Below are positions 8,295-17,522 of a stretch of 58,192 nucleotides of DNA, piece by piece. Made by a program: the position numbers and the translations under genes. The DNA is from Campylobacteraceae bacterium. GTDB taxonomy: Bacteria > Campylobacterota > Campylobacteria > Campylobacterales > Campylobacteraceae. The notes beneath the pieces are model-generated. The model was not told the origin of the DNA and did no database searches. It was given only the letters and a program-made list of their open reading frames with translations. How positions within the stretch are numbered: position 1 is the first letter of the stretch; each line of letters begins with the position of its first letter. The DNA lies in the NCBI GenBank assembly GCA_031255525.1, contig JAIRSJ010000029.1, forward strand, positions 1 to 58,192, written 5' to 3'.

Positions 8295-9380
8295 TTGCAT
8301 TTTGATTTTAAACCAAAAGAGATGAGTGCACTTGATGCTCAGCTTGAAGCTCAAAAAATAGCTTTCTCGCCGATTGTCTTTCAATGTGTCAGGGTTTTGA
8401 AAGAATGGGGAGTGTTAGAACTTTTGCATGTGAGCGGCAAAAAGGGGCTTTGTATTGAAAAAATCTGCAAACAGACAAAAAAAAGCCGTTACGCCGTTTC
8501 GCTTCTATTAGAAAGCGCTCTTAGTGCATATGTGGTTGAACAAAAAAATAATAAGTTTTTACTTACAAAAATCGGTTATTTTTTGCAAAATGACAATATG
8601 ACGACAATAAATCTAAACTACAACCATTATGTCAATTATCTTGGGATGTACCATTTAGACGAGGCTTTGAGCGAACAAAAACCGATAGGATTAAAATATC
8701 ACGGGAAATGGAGCACTATTTACCCCGCTCTTTCAAAACTGCCCGAAAAAGCCAAAGAGGCATGGTTTGCGTTTGATCATTTTTATTCGGACAACACTTT
8801 TGAAGGTGCCATTGAAGAGTTAAAAAAGTTCTCTCCGACATCTGTTTTGGATATAGGCGGCAATACCGGCAAGTTTTCACTTCTTTGTGCGGCAACAATC
8901 CCTCAAGTAAACATTTGCATAGCTGATTTGCCCGAACAGATAAATTTAGCAAAAAAGGTTATAAAAACAGCAAATATGCAAAATCGTATCACCACACACG
9001 CTATAGATATTTTAAGCGACGAAAGTTTGCCTAAAAATTATGACATTGTGTGGATGAGCCAATTTTTGGATTGTTTTGGCGAAGAAGACGTGCTTTTTAT
9101 ATTGAAAAAAGTACACGAAAGTTGCGGTAAAAATACGAAAATTTGCATATTGGAACCAATTTGGGATAAACAAAGATTTGAGACGTCTGCTTTTTGTATC
9201 GTTAATACTTCTCCTTATTTTACCGCTATCGCAAACGGAAAAAGCAAAATGTTCAAAAGCGAAGTTTTGGAAAAATTGATAAATGAAGCTTCCTTTGAAA
9301 TTGAACGTGCTATTGACGGGCTCGGACATGGGCACACCCTTTATATCTGCAAACAAAAACCAAAAAAAGGAACAAGATGA
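8295..9380 (+). CDS. SAM-dependent class I methyltransferase with winged-helix N-terminus
   Basis: This 361-residue protein resembles plant-type and bacterial O-methyltransferases. An N-terminal winged-helix dimerisation domain (residues about 25-105; ICKQTKKSRYAVSLLLESAL) precedes a Rossmann domain with motif I VLDIGGNTGKFS near residue 185 and an acidic IADLPEQI after strand 2. The TTG start at 8295 has AAAAGGAAA four bases upstream; an ATG at 8331 is a weaker alternative. It overlaps the ACP gene by ATGA. In flexirubin and aryl-polyene pathways a methyltransferase decorates the aryl head, which is the likely role here. Confidence 0.82.
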   Translation: MHFDFKPKEMSALDAQLEAQKIAFSPIVFQCVRVLKEWGVLELLHVSGKKGLCIEKICKQTKKSRYAVSLLLESALSAYVVEQKNNKFLLTKIGYFLQNDNMTTINLNYNHYVNYLGMYHLDEALSEQKPIGLKYHGKWSTIYPALSKLPEKAKEAWFAFDHFYSDNTFEGAIEELKKFSPTSVLDIGGNTGKFSLLCAATIPQVNICIADLPEQINLAKKVIKTANMQNRITTHAIDILSDESLPKNYDIVWMSQFLDCFGEEDVLFILKKVHESCGKNTKICILEPIWDKQRFETSAFCIVNTSPYFTAIANGKSKMFKSEVLEKLINEASFEIERAIDGLGHGHTLYICKQKPKKGTR

Positions 9381-9631
9381 AAATATCTGCACAAGATTTA
9401 AAAAATTTGCTTATCAAAAGCTTGAAATTAGAGGATATAAATCCTGAAGATATAAACGATAATGCGCCGCTTTTCGGAGAAGAGGGACTTGGGCTTGATT
9501 CGGTAGATTCTATTGAGCTTGTACTCACGCTTGAGCGCGAATACGGTATAAAAATCGGCAAAAGCGAAAATTATCAGGAGATATTTGCTTCCGTCTCATC
9601 ACTGCTTAATCATATCAATACGAATGCATAA
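9377..9631 (+). CDS. Acyl carrier protein (second of two)
   Basis: The 84-residue carrier protein has the phosphopantetheine Ser in GLDSVDSIEL near residue 42. It overlaps the methyltransferase (ATGA) and the next ketosynthase (8 bases), so all three are translationally coupled. It shares the PLFGxE segment with the ACP at 3971, suggesting duplication within the locus. It is expected to be loaded by a phosphopantetheinyl transferase encoded elsewhere. Confidence 0.9.
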   Translation: MKISAQDLKNLLIKSLKLEDINPEDINDNAPLFGEEGLGLDSVDSIELVLTLEREYGIKIGKSENYQEIFASVSSLLNHINTNA

Positions 9632-10718
9632 ACAAGCTTTTATCACCCATATGGAAGTTTCTGCAAGTGGCAGCAATGATTTGCAGAGTTTATGGAAAAA
9701 TATACTAAATCAAAAAAGCGGTATTTGTCTGTGCGAAGGGTTTTTGCCGGAGCGAAAAGCTGCGATAGGTAAATTAAACGACCCTTTTGAGCAGTTGCTT
9801 TTAAGCTGTGTTAAAAAAATAGTAGATAAAAGCAAAAAAGAGCCAAAAGAGATTGCGCTGTTTATAGGCTCATCTGTAGGCGGCATGCAAAATACCGAAA
9901 AAAAATTAAAAAGCGGCTGTTCCTATAATGATATTAATCCCGATTTCCACACTATAGGGACAATCAAAAATCTTATCCTGCCTCACTATCAATTTAAAAA
10001 AACTTACGCTTTTTCGACTGCTTGCACTTCCGGTGCAAACGCTCTTGGTTTTGCGTACGAATGTATCACGAAAGGGATATATTCCGATATTTTGGTAATT
10101 GGCGCTGACGCCATATCTCTTACGACGGTAAACGGCTTTGATGCGCTTGGCGTTTTATCAGCGTCTACATGCAAACCTTTTTGCGCAAAAAGTACAGGAA
10201 TGAATGTCGGCGAAGGGATAGGCGCTCTTTTAATATCAAATGCAAAAACGCAAGATTGTGTAGAGTTTTTGGGAGTTGGCTATAGTTCTGACGCTTATCA
10301 TATGACGCATCCAAAACCGGATGGAGGAGGAGCTAAGATAGCAATGCAAAATGCGTTAAATGTGGCTAAAGTCCCACAACTTGATTATATAAACGCTCAT
10401 GGAACAGGCACAAAAGCCAACGATAATGCGGAAGCAGCTGCCGTTTCGTCACTTTTTGGCTCTTCGCCACATATGAGTTCCACAAAAAATATCACCGGAC
10501 ATACATTGGGAGCTGCCGGCGCAATTGAAGCGGCTATCGCATGTAAAGCTATACTGGAAAATACGGTGCCACCAAACGGCATAATTGAAGAACCGCTGGA
10601 ACACAATTGCAAAATAGCCCAATCCTCCCCCATAAAAAAAGAGATAAAATATGCCATGAGCAATTCATTTGCGTTCGGCGGCAATAATGTCTCTTTGGTT
10701 TTTGGGAAAAGTGTATGA
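9624..10718 (+). CDS. Beta-ketoacyl-ACP synthase II-like (FabF-like)
   Basis: The 364-residue enzyme has an intact triad: Cys in STACTSGANALG, His in NAHGTGTKAND and His in NITGHTLGAAGAIEA, with NSFAFGGNNVSLV at the end. The frame is open further upstream, but the ATG at 9624 overlaps the ACP stop and gives the family N-terminus. It is closer to canonical FabF than the ketosynthase at 4232. It overlaps the next gene by ATGA. It probably extends a fatty or polyene acyl chain on the adjacent ACP. Confidence 0.9.
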   Translation: MHKQAFITHMEVSASGSNDLQSLWKNILNQKSGICLCEGFLPERKAAIGKLNDPFEQLLLSCVKKIVDKSKKEPKEIALFIGSSVGGMQNTEKKLKSGCSYNDINPDFHTIGTIKNLILPHYQFKKTYAFSTACTSGANALGFAYECITKGIYSDILVIGADAISLTTVNGFDALGVLSASTCKPFCAKSTGMNVGEGIGALLISNAKTQDCVEFLGVGYSSDAYHMTHPKPDGGGAKIAMQNALNVAKVPQLDYINAHGTGTKANDNAEAAAVSSLFGSSPHMSSTKNITGHTLGAAGAIEAAIACKAILENTVPPNGIIEEPLEHNCKIAQSSPIKKEIKYAMSNSFAFGGNNVSLVFGKSV

Positions 10719-11125
10719 AAATAGAAAATATCCCGCAAGAAGGCAATAAAACACATGCGGGGGCAAAAAAAGCTTTGTATGCACAAGATGAAACGGGAGA
10801 GTACAAAATTACATCCTCTTTTGGCTGGGAGGCTGAGGAGATAGCAACTCTAACCGCCATTGAAGAGCTGAAACGAAAAGAAGAAGAGGCTAAAGAGTCT
10901 TATTTTGCAGGCAAACTTTCTCCGCTTCCTTTTTACATGTATCAAAAAAGAATGGATTTGACAATACTCTCATGCGCTTCCGGCATATGCAAATGGCGCA
11001 TAAAAAGACATTTTAAACCATCAATCTTCGCTAAACTTTGTGACAAAACTCTCTTATCGTATGCAAAAGCATTGGATATAGATATAAAAACTCTTCGAGA
11101 GATAAAAAAGGATAATATTGAATAA
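10715..11125 (+). CDS. Conserved small protein of flexirubin-type loci, HTH-like C-terminus
   Basis: The 136-residue protein has no assignable enzyme function. It is charged, with an N-terminal NIPQEGNKTHAGAKKALYA stretch and a Glu/Lys-rich helix around residues 55-70. The C-terminal half (MDLTILSCASG, then WRIKRHFKPSIF and LLSYAKALDIDIKTL) reads like a degenerate Cro/XRE helix-turn-helix. Similar proteins are, to my recollection, placed beside BtrH-like genes in Bacteroidota flexirubin clusters. It is coupled to the ketosynthase by ATGA and overlaps the BtrH-like gene by eight bases. A regulatory or scaffolding role is a guess. Confidence 0.7.
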   Translation: MKIENIPQEGNKTHAGAKKALYAQDETGEYKITSSFGWEAEEIATLTAIEELKRKEEEAKESYFAGKLSPLPFYMYQKRMDLTILSCASGICKWRIKRHFKPSIFAKLCDKTLLSYAKALDIDIKTLREIKKDNIE

Positions 11126-12116
11126 TTTTACACACCAACACGCAGCTCATTGCGAAAGCGGCGTGATATCCTCTATGCTCACGAATAAAGGCTTTAAGAT
11201 AAGCGAGGCTATGTGTTTTGGAATTTCAAGCGCTCTTACTTTTGCCTATTTTCCGTTTATCAAAGTAAATTCTATGCCGCTTATAGCCTACAGAATGCCA
11301 CCAAGACATATATTAAAAGGTATCAGCAAACGCTTAAACGTAAAATTTGAGATAAAAACTTTCGGCAATGACCAAAAAAACGCAGCAAAAATCCTTGATG
11401 AGACACTTCAAAACGGCGACATTGCCGGCATTCAAACAAGCGTCTACTATCTGCCGTATTTTCCGAAAGACATGCGGTTTCACTTCAACGCACACAACCT
11501 GATAGTGTTCAAAAAAGAGAAAGATATCTATTATGTAAGCGATCCTGTGTTTGATTATGTAAATACTATAAAAGAAGAGGATTTGCTAAAAGCGCGTTTT
11601 GCTAAAGGTGCATTATCACCAAAAGGTGCGATGTATACGCTAAAATCTATTCCGCAAAATATTGATTTTGAAAAAGCTATCAGAAAAGCGTTGAAAAAAA
11701 CCGCGCACATAATGTTAAAAACTCCACTACCTCTTATCGGCATTTGGGGAATGAAAACGATAGCCAAGAAACTTGGCTCTTTAAAAACGGCGGATAAAAG
11801 CGATTTGAGATATGCAAGGCTTTTTGTCAGCCAAATCATCAGAATGCAAGAAGAGATAGGCACAGGCGGAGGAGGATTTAGATTTATGTACGCTTCGTTT
11901 TTGCAAGAGAGCGCTTGCGTGTTAAATAAACCTATCTTGCGCGAAGCTTCGCAAATGATAAGTGATGCGGGTGATAAATTAAGATTTTTCGCGCTGATGG
12001 GAGCTAAAATGTTAAAAGACAAAGAGAGTTTTGACGTTAGAGCATTAGAGAAGATATTTCGTGAATGCGCCGAAGAGGAGGAGAGAGTGTACAGGATATT
12101 GGAGCAGATTAAATAA
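11118..12116 (+). CDS. BtrH-like acyltransferase (BtrH N-terminal domain, DUF4872-like)
   Basis: The 332-residue protein begins with a BtrH-type N-terminal domain: HCESGVISSML near residue 11 carries the candidate nucleophilic Cys, followed by CFGISSALTFAY, an NAHNLIVF stretch with a candidate His, and YYVSDPVFDY. A helical C-terminal domain resembles DUF4872. BtrH in butirosin synthesis moves an acyl group from an ACP to an amine, so this gene may release the chain from one of the two ACPs. It starts at TTG 11118, with AAGGA upstream inside the preceding gene, and is the last gene of the operon. Confidence 0.78.
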   Translation: MNNFTHQHAAHCESGVISSMLTNKGFKISEAMCFGISSALTFAYFPFIKVNSMPLIAYRMPPRHILKGISKRLNVKFEIKTFGNDQKNAAKILDETLQNGDIAGIQTSVYYLPYFPKDMRFHFNAHNLIVFKKEKDIYYVSDPVFDYVNTIKEEDLLKARFAKGALSPKGAMYTLKSIPQNIDFEKAIRKALKKTAHIMLKTPLPLIGIWGMKTIAKKLGSLKTADKSDLRYARLFVSQIIRMQEEIGTGGGGFRFMYASFLQESACVLNKPILREASQMISDAGDKLRFFALMGAKMLKDKESFDVRALEKIFRECAEEEERVYRILEQIK

Positions 12117-12540
12117 CAATCTTTGCGCTAAATTAAATTTGTCTGAAATACTGCGGTAATGTATTTTGGCAAATCACAGCAATTGCGATATTTTATGCCT
12201 TTAGTCGTTTATCACGAAAGATAAAAAGACTGATATGGTTTTTAACTTTGGCGTCGGCGGTTATTATTTTGGATTTTTATATTACAAAATACCTCATCTT
12301 TTGCCAACTTCTGCCTTTTATCTGCCGTGCCGATATAAATCCGTCTTCTAAAAAATTTGCAATTCATAAAGATAAAAATCTCTGCAAAATTTTCGCAAAT
12401 AATCATAAAATACTATTTTCTTCCTCTTTTTGAAAAATTTTACCTTGCATATAAAATATTTCATATAAATTGTTAAAAAACATTTTTCAAGCATAGTTTT
12501 GATAAAATTGCAGCTAAATTTATAGCATTAGGAATATAAG
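12117..12540. other. Intergenic region, no gene recognised
   Basis: It is AT-rich. A 61-codon frame at 12248-12433 has no ribosome site or protein-like pattern. A TTTTGATAAAATTGC stretch near 12496-12510, about 35 bases before the next gene, looks like its promoter -10. No tRNA or repeat is seen. Confidence 0.5.
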
Positions 12541-13284
12541 ATGAGAAAATTATTACTTTGTTTGGTGCTTATCGGAGGATTTAGCGCAGTCTCTTGCGAT
12601 GATATTAAAAAAACTTCAGCGGATAATGCAAAAAAGATTTTTCAAGAAGATGTGGAAGTAGTAAGCATAGATAAACTAAAAAGTATTACAGGCTTGAGTG
12701 TTGCGATTTTCAAAAACAAGCAAGGACAGGCTATGCCTATGTATATATCCGATGATGGAAAATCATTTTTGCCTATAGCAAATTTTTACCATTTCGGAGA
12801 GCAGGAGGATTTTGCACTATTATCAAAAACGCTTGAAAGTGTTGAAAATATAAATAAGCAGCTCGTCTCAAACAATATAGATGCACTTTTTGATTCATTA
12901 CCAAAAGAGGCATTTGTATTCATTAACTCCAAAGAAAAAACGGACAAACTTTTAACTATAGTAACAGACCCTGATTGCCCGTATTGCCGCAGCGAATTAA
13001 AAGGCATTAAAGACCGCTTGAAAACTTCGCATGTCAGAATGATATTTGCTCCTGTGCATGATGAAAAGGCGTATATAAAAAGTGCGCTTATTTTGGAAGA
13101 GACGAAAAAATTCAAACCCTCTGATACCGATAAGATAATAGCTGTTTTTGAAAAATATTATAAAGATATAGATGTCGGCGATAAAAGCATAGACACAGAA
13201 TTTGTACATAGCAGCGCTAATGAAATTTTTAAATCCGGTTTTATCCGCGGAGTGCCTTATATACACGAAGGAAAGCTAAAATAG
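12541..13284 (+). CDS. Periplasmic thioredoxin-fold disulfide protein (DsbC/DsbG-like)
   Basis: The 247-residue protein has a signal peptide ending AVSC, a possible lipobox, then an N-terminal domain of about 120 residues and a thioredoxin-fold domain with CPYC around residues 146-149 (TDPDCPYCRSEL) and a cis-Pro loop GVPYI at the end. The two-domain layout fits DsbC-type disulfide isomerases or oxidoreductases acting in the periplasm. It is followed after 30 bases by the antiporter, so cotranscription is likely. If the Cys is lipidated the protein is membrane-tethered, which would be unusual for DsbC. Confidence 0.8.
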   Translation: MRKLLLCLVLIGGFSAVSCDDIKKTSADNAKKIFQEDVEVVSIDKLKSITGLSVAIFKNKQGQAMPMYISDDGKSFLPIANFYHFGEQEDFALLSKTLESVENINKQLVSNNIDALFDSLPKEAFVFINSKEKTDKLLTIVTDPDCPYCRSELKGIKDRLKTSHVRMIFAPVHDEKAYIKSALILEETKKFKPSDTDKIIAVFEKYYKDIDVGDKSIDTEFVHSSANEIFKSGFIRGVPYIHEGKLK

Positions 13285-13314
13285 CTTTTTGAACTAACTT
13301 AAGGAAAAAATACT

Positions 13315-14481
13315 TTGGAAATCGGCGCGGTCATAATCTTTCTTGCATTTTTACTCATAGCCGCACCGTTTCTTTCAGCTTTCGCAAAAATACCCGTTGT
13401 TGTAGTAGAAATGCTTTTGGGAGTTTTTGGAGCATATATCGGACTTTTAAAAGGATTTGAAGTTTTTGATATGCTCGCCCACTTTGGCTTTTTGTATCTG
13501 ATGTTTTTGGTGGGCATGGAAGTAGACTTGAGAGAGTTTCGTTTCGGCAAAACGTCATTGCTGAAAAGAACTGCTCTTTTTTTCGTAACGCTTTATCTGC
13601 TTTCTATCGCCGCAACTTTGTATTTCAATCTAAATATGATTTACATAGCGGTATTTTCAATCTTCTCCCTTGGTGTTTTGATGGCATTGGTCAAAGAGTA
13701 CGGCAAAAAAGAGGCTTGGTTGATACTTGCCGTAAATGTCGGCGTTATAGGCGAGCTTTTAAGTATTATTCTGATGATAGTGTTAAGTAGCGGACTCAAA
13801 AGCGGATTTAACCTGCAATTTCTTGTCACTATTTCAATACTTTTAGGATTTTTGGTTTTATTTGTGTTTGTATTTAAAATGGCGAAGGTTCTCTTTTGGT
13901 GGTTCCCCGAACTTAAAATTATACTAATGCCCCATAAAGACAATAAAGATATTGATATAAGACTCTCTATGGCTTTAATGTTTATCTTGATCGCTTTGAT
14001 GATAATAGTCGGTATAGATCAGGTTTTGGGAGCATTTTTAGCGGGACTTTTTATCGTGTCGTTTTTTAAACACAAAACCGAACTTCCGGAAAAACTTTCA
14101 TCTTTCGGATTTGGTTTTTTAGTACCTCTGTTTTTTATACATGTAGGCTCTACTTTGCCGCTTGATGTGTTTACCGACAAAGAGGTTTTAAAACAAGCCT
14201 TCTTTATTTTTGCCTCAATCGTGTCAATTCGCCTTATCAGTTCCGTAGTAGCATACTCAGGACATTTTGGTCTTAAAAATGCAACACTGTTTTCTCTTGG
14301 CAACTCCATGCCGCTTACATTTTTAGTCGCCATAGCAACTTTGGCACACAATACGCAAAACATAAGCGATAAAGAGTATTATGCTATAGTCGTCGCCAGT
14401 ATGATAAGCGCTGTTGTGCTGATGATAGTGATAAAAATACTTCATCAATATTTTTTTAAAAAACATAAGGTTCAGCTGTGA
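13315..14481 (+). CDS. CPA2-type cation/proton antiporter (KefB/NapA-like), membrane domain only
   Basis: The 388-residue integral membrane protein has about 12 hydrophobic segments. Typical CPA2 landmarks are visible: [14 protein letters not shown] near residue 65, [17 protein letters not shown] near residue 230 with the ion-site Asp/Gln region, and [15 protein letters not shown]. No TrkA-N or RCK domain follows. It starts at TTG after TAAGGAAAAAATAC. Its stop overlaps the tsaD GTG by four bases, coupling it to tsaD. Whether it moves Na+ or K+ is not decidable by eye. Confidence 0.85.
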   Translation: MEIGAVIIFLAFLLIAAPFLSAFAKIPVVVVEMLLGVFGAYIGLLKGFEVFDMLAHFGFLYLMFLVGMEVDLREFRFGKTSLLKRTALFFVTLYLLSIAATLYFNLNMIYIAVFSIFSLGVLMALVKEYGKKEAWLILAVNVGVIGELLSIILMIVLSSGLKSGFNLQFLVTISILLGFLVLFVFVFKMAKVLFWWFPELKIILMPHKDNKDIDIRLSMALMFILIALMIIVGIDQVLGAFLAGLFIVSFFKHKTELPEKLSSFGFGFLVPLFFIHVGSTLPLDVFTDKEVLKQAFFIFASIVSIRLISSVVAYSGHFGLKNATLFSLGNSMPLTFLVAIATLAHNTQNISDKEYYAIVVASMISAVVLMIVIKILHQYFFKKHKVQL

Positions 14482-15464
14482 TTTTAAGTATTGAGAGTAG
14501 TTGTGATGATAGTTCCATAGCTATAACAAGAATAGATGATTTAAAGCTTGTTTTTCACAAAAAAATTTCACAAGAGAGAGAACATAGCGGTTTTGGAGGA
14601 GTTGTGCCCGAACTTGCCGCAAGACTTCATGCTATAGCCTTGCCGAATATTTTGGAAGAGGCAAAAGAGTATCTGCCCGGATTAAAAGCTGTCGCCGTGA
14701 CAAATGAACCGGGACTTTCCGTAACGTTGATAGAAGGTGTGATGATAGCAAAAGCTCTTTGCTTGTGCCTTGACATTCCCCTGCTGCCTATAAACCATTT
14801 AAAAGGGCATATTTATTCGCTTTTCATTGAAAAAGAAGCGCACTTTCCGCTTGACGTTTTGTTAGTCTCAGGCGGACATACTCAAGTTTTGCATGTGAAA
14901 AGTTACGAGGATATAAAACTTCTTGCTTCAACGCTGGACGATAGTTTTGGCGAAAGTTTTGACAAGGTGGCAAAAATGCTGCATCTTGGATATCCCGGAG
15001 GTGCTATTGTGGAATCTTATGCAAAAGAGGGCGAGGATAGATTTGGTTTTACGGTGCCTTTAAAAAATTCGAAAAACGTAGCTTTTAGTTACTCCGGGCT
15101 TAAAAATCAAACAAGGCTTGCAATTGAAAACCTTAAAGACAAAATGACGCAAAAAGATAGAAACGATATATGCGCTTCGTTTCAAAAAACCGCTATATTG
15201 CATATAATAACGCAGCTAAAAAAAATATTCAAATACAGCGGCTTTAAAGACTTTGCCGTGGTAGGCGGAGCGAGTGCGAATAATGCTTTGCGAAGAGAGC
15301 TTTTTGAATTTTGCAAAAAATTTGGAGCGACTCTTCATTTTGCTCCTTTTGAGTTTTGTTCGGATAACGCTGCGATGATAGGAAGAGCTGCGGTGGAAGC
15401 ATACAAGCTAAAAAAATTTGCAGATATAGACAATGTTTTGATAAATCCAAAATCTACTTTTTAA
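14478..15464 (+). CDS. tsaD: tRNA N6-adenosine threonylcarbamoyltransferase TsaD
   Basis: The 328-residue ASKHA-fold enzyme transfers threonylcarbamoyl to A37 of ANN-decoding tRNAs in the cytoplasm with TsaB and TsaE. Diagnostic parts are the N-terminal [15 protein letters not shown], metal-binding HLKGH (His pair near residue 110), [11 protein letters not shown] and [12 protein letters not shown]. The GTG start overlaps the antiporter stop. Length is normal for the family. Confidence 0.96.
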   Translation: MILSIESSCDDSSIAITRIDDLKLVFHKKISQEREHSGFGGVVPELAARLHAIALPNILEEAKEYLPGLKAVAVTNEPGLSVTLIEGVMIAKALCLCLDIPLLPINHLKGHIYSLFIEKEAHFPLDVLLVSGGHTQVLHVKSYEDIKLLASTLDDSFGESFDKVAKMLHLGYPGGAIVESYAKEGEDRFGFTVPLKNSKNVAFSYSGLKNQTRLAIENLKDKMTQKDRNDICASFQKTAILHIITQLKKIFKYSGFKDFAVVGGASANNALRRELFEFCKKFGATLHFAPFEFCSDNAAMIGRAAVEAYKLKKFADIDNVLINPKSTF

Positions 15465-15557
15465 ATCATTCGTTTGTGTATGGTGCTTTTGATATAAATA
15501 ATACGCGTATGAATCTTTTATTTCGAGAGAATTTACGGATAAATTCCCTCTCCTGTG

Positions 15558-15582
15558 ACTATCTTGGATTTGCGATAGTTTT
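15558..15582 (+). terminator. Possible weak terminator after tsaD
   Basis: ACTATC at 15558-15563 and GATAGT at 15574-15579 form a 6-bp stem followed by TTTT. It lies about 95 bases after the tsaD stop; the rest of 15465-15741 shows no gene. Confidence 0.35.
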
Positions 15583-15741
15583 AGCGACAAAGTTATTTCA
15601 TAACCTTAAACCATATTTGTTGCCACGCAAAGCTCTTTTGGTTTTATGTCGTTCCCTTTATAGTGCATGATAAGTGTATCATATAAATTTGCTAAAACCG
15701 CGACGAATATTGATTTTGAACGATTCGAATTATTGAACTTT

Positions 15742-16050
15742 TTAGATTGGTGTAGAGTTATTTATGTGCACACTTAACCAGTGAGTATTGTCCGAACAAC
15801 TTAAAACACGATGTTTAGTATGTGCTTTGATAAATATATGCTCGCCTTTTTTAAGGCGAATCTCTCTTTGCTCTATCTCTAAAACAGCTTCGCCTTCAAG
15901 CACAACAACAAACTCATCTTCACTTTGATCATACCAATTGTCGGATAATTTCGACGAGCTTATGATATGAGTTATTTTAATATCTTTTTGTTCGTGTAAA
16001 ATTTCAAAAATTTCATCTCTATCCGGCGGCCTTTTATCAAATATACCCAT
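15742..16050 (-). CDS. Small cupin-domain protein
   Basis: The 102-residue single-domain cupin has EFVVVLEGEAVLEIEQREIRLKKG-type strands and the metal-site segment KKGEHIFIKAHTKHRV, with His residues in the second cupin motif. The ATG at 16050 follows the pgeF stop by 11 bases; a longer frame to 16098 would overlap pgeF. Proteins of this type (often annotated as a cupin beside phosphoribosylaminoimidazole or polyphenol oxidase genes) have no fixed function. It is probably cotranscribed with pgeF and ribE. Confidence 0.8.
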   Translation of the reverse strand: MGIFDKRPPDRDEIFEILHEQKDIKITHIISSSKLSDNWYDQSEDEFVVVLEGEAVLEIEQREIRLKKGEHIFIKAHTKHRVLSCSDNTHWLSVHINNSTPI

Positions 16051-16061
16051 TTTAATCCGCT

Positions 16062-16775
16062 TTATCGTATTTTTACGGCTGTAACAAATCTCCCACATAA
16101 CCCTTCGCGCCTGTGCGAAAAATACTTTTTATCGCAACACGTGCAAATATTTTCATGCAAAATATCTACGATGCCATTTTTATTTAACTGTGATTTGATA
16201 ATTTTTTGCAAATCCAAAAAATATTTCTCACCTCTTTTTTCAAGTGCAAAAGCAAATTTCTCGCTCGCCTTTTGCATAACCTCACCTTTTATCTCATAGC
16301 AGCAAACCCCTATGGAGGCGCCGATAAACGCTCTTATATCCTGCTCTTGAGTTTTGAAGTTATGACGCATAGCTTGTGTAGTGTCTGTTATGATATCCAA
16401 AAAAGCTCCTTTTCGCCCTGCGTGTATAGCAGCAGCAATGCTATTTTTTGCATCAAATAATATGACCGGCGCGCAATCTGCCGTCATAACACACAAAATC
16501 AAGCCTTTGTTTTTGGTAATCATCGCATCGGCTTTTGGTGTATTATTTGTTTTGATAAGAACGACATTATTGCTGTGCACCTGCTCCATAAAGCAAAGAT
16601 TTTTGATATCAAATCCAAAAAAAGAGGCAAAACTCTCCCTGTTTTTCTCCACATGCAAAGGGTTATCTCCCACATGCATTCCCATATTTAAACTCTCATA
16701 CCTGCCTTCGCTTATCCCGCCGAATCTATCGCTTTGTACTATCTTGACATTATCGTGTAAAAAAATCTCTCTCAT
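16062..16775 (-). CDS. pgeF: PgeF/YfiH multicopper-laccase-domain protein (peptidoglycan editing factor)
   Basis: The 237-residue protein has the hallmark residues of the YlmD/YfiH family: CFMEQVHSNNV (His), CVMTADCAPVILFD (Cys) and AAIHAGRKG (His), which together bind a metal and line the active site. The family corrects L-Ser misincorporated into peptidoglycan in E. coli, and other members act as purine nucleoside phosphorylase-like enzymes. Its stop lies just upstream of the cupin gene, and its ATG overlaps the ribE stop by one base, so the three genes form an operon. Confidence 0.9.
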   Translation of the reverse strand: MREIFLHDNVKIVQSDRFGGISEGRYESLNMGMHVGDNPLHVEKNRESFASFFGFDIKNLCFMEQVHSNNVVLIKTNNTPKADAMITKNKGLILCVMTADCAPVILFDAKNSIAAAIHAGRKGAFLDIITDTTQAMRHNFKTQEQDIRAFIGASIGVCCYEIKGEVMQKASEKFAFALEKRGEKYFLDLQKIIKSQLNKNGIVDILHENICTCCDKKYFSHRREGLCGRFVTAVKIR

Positions 16776-17383
16776 TAATAAATAGCTGTTATCCTATCTA
16801 TTTGTGCCCAGCCATCAAGCTTTTTTTGTGTCGTCATGCGGTACAGATATCGAGCTATCATATCGGATTCTAAATTTACAAGCCGCCCTATTTTGTATGT
16901 GTGAAAAAGTGTCTCTTTCATAGTATGCGAAATTATAGTTAATCTTATAAAATTTTCACTCACTTCGTTTATCGTAAGACTTATACCATCAACCGCTATG
17001 CTGCCCTTTTGCACCATAAACATATGAATATTTTGCGGAACAGATATATAAAAATCAACGCTGTTTTCGTGGCGCTCTATCTTTATAATTTTACCCACTC
17101 CGTCTATATGACCTTGAACAAGATGCCCTTCCAATCCATCTTCTAATTTTAAAGAGGGTTCTATATGAACGCTGTCTTTGAAATTTTCCAACGCCAAAAC
17201 AGCCCTACTTTCAAATGATAACTCTACTTTAAAAACTTCTTCGCCTACAAGTATGACCGTTAAACATGCACCGTTTACGCAGATACTGTCGCCGATTTTG
17301 GGTTTATGTTTTGCTTTGAGGGTTAATATATTGTCGCTAAAATCCAATACTTGAGCTATCTCTCTCACAAGTCCCGTAAACAT
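16775..17383 (-). CDS. ribE: Riboflavin synthase alpha subunit
   Basis: The 202-residue protein has two tandem lumazine-binding domains. The first opens with the invariant MFTGLVREI and SICVNGACLTV; the second has GHLVQGHIDGVGKI and SIAVDGISLTINEV. It dismutates two 6,7-dimethyl-8-ribityllumazine molecules to riboflavin in the cytoplasm. It is the first gene of a ribE-pgeF-cupin operon, divergent from mnmG. No FMN riboswitch is seen upstream. Confidence 0.95.
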   Translation of the reverse strand: MFTGLVREIAQVLDFSDNILTLKAKHKPKIGDSICVNGACLTVILVGEEVFKVELSFESRAVLALENFKDSVHIEPSLKLEDGLEGHLVQGHIDGVGKIIKIERHENSVDFYISVPQNIHMFMVQKGSIAVDGISLTINEVSENFIRLTIISHTMKETLFHTYKIGRLVNLESDMIARYLYRMTTQKKLDGWAQIDRITAIY

Positions 17384-17469
17384 CAGTCCGCCTTTTAATC
17401 AAAAATGGATTAAAAATTATAACACAGCAATATAAAATACAAATTGGACAAAGAGGTTGTTATTTGTGG

Positions 17470-17475
17470 TAAAAT
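17470..17475 (+). promoter_or_regulatory. Putative -10 element for mnmG
   Basis: TGTGGTAAAAT places TAAAAT about 48 bases before the mnmG ATG with an upstream TG. This is typical of sigma-70 promoters in this phylum. Confidence 0.35.
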
Positions 17476-17522
17476 AGCCGCGAATTTTTAGTTTGCGCAA
17501 AAAATCAAAAGGTTTATATCGA

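Noticed and set aside
12248-12433. 61-codon plus-strand frame between the BtrH-like gene and the DsbC-like gene
   Set aside because: No ribosome site, low-complexity composition and no family resemblance.
15476-15670. 64-codon frame after tsaD
   Set aside because: It overlaps hairpin sequences, has no ribosome site and resembles no protein.
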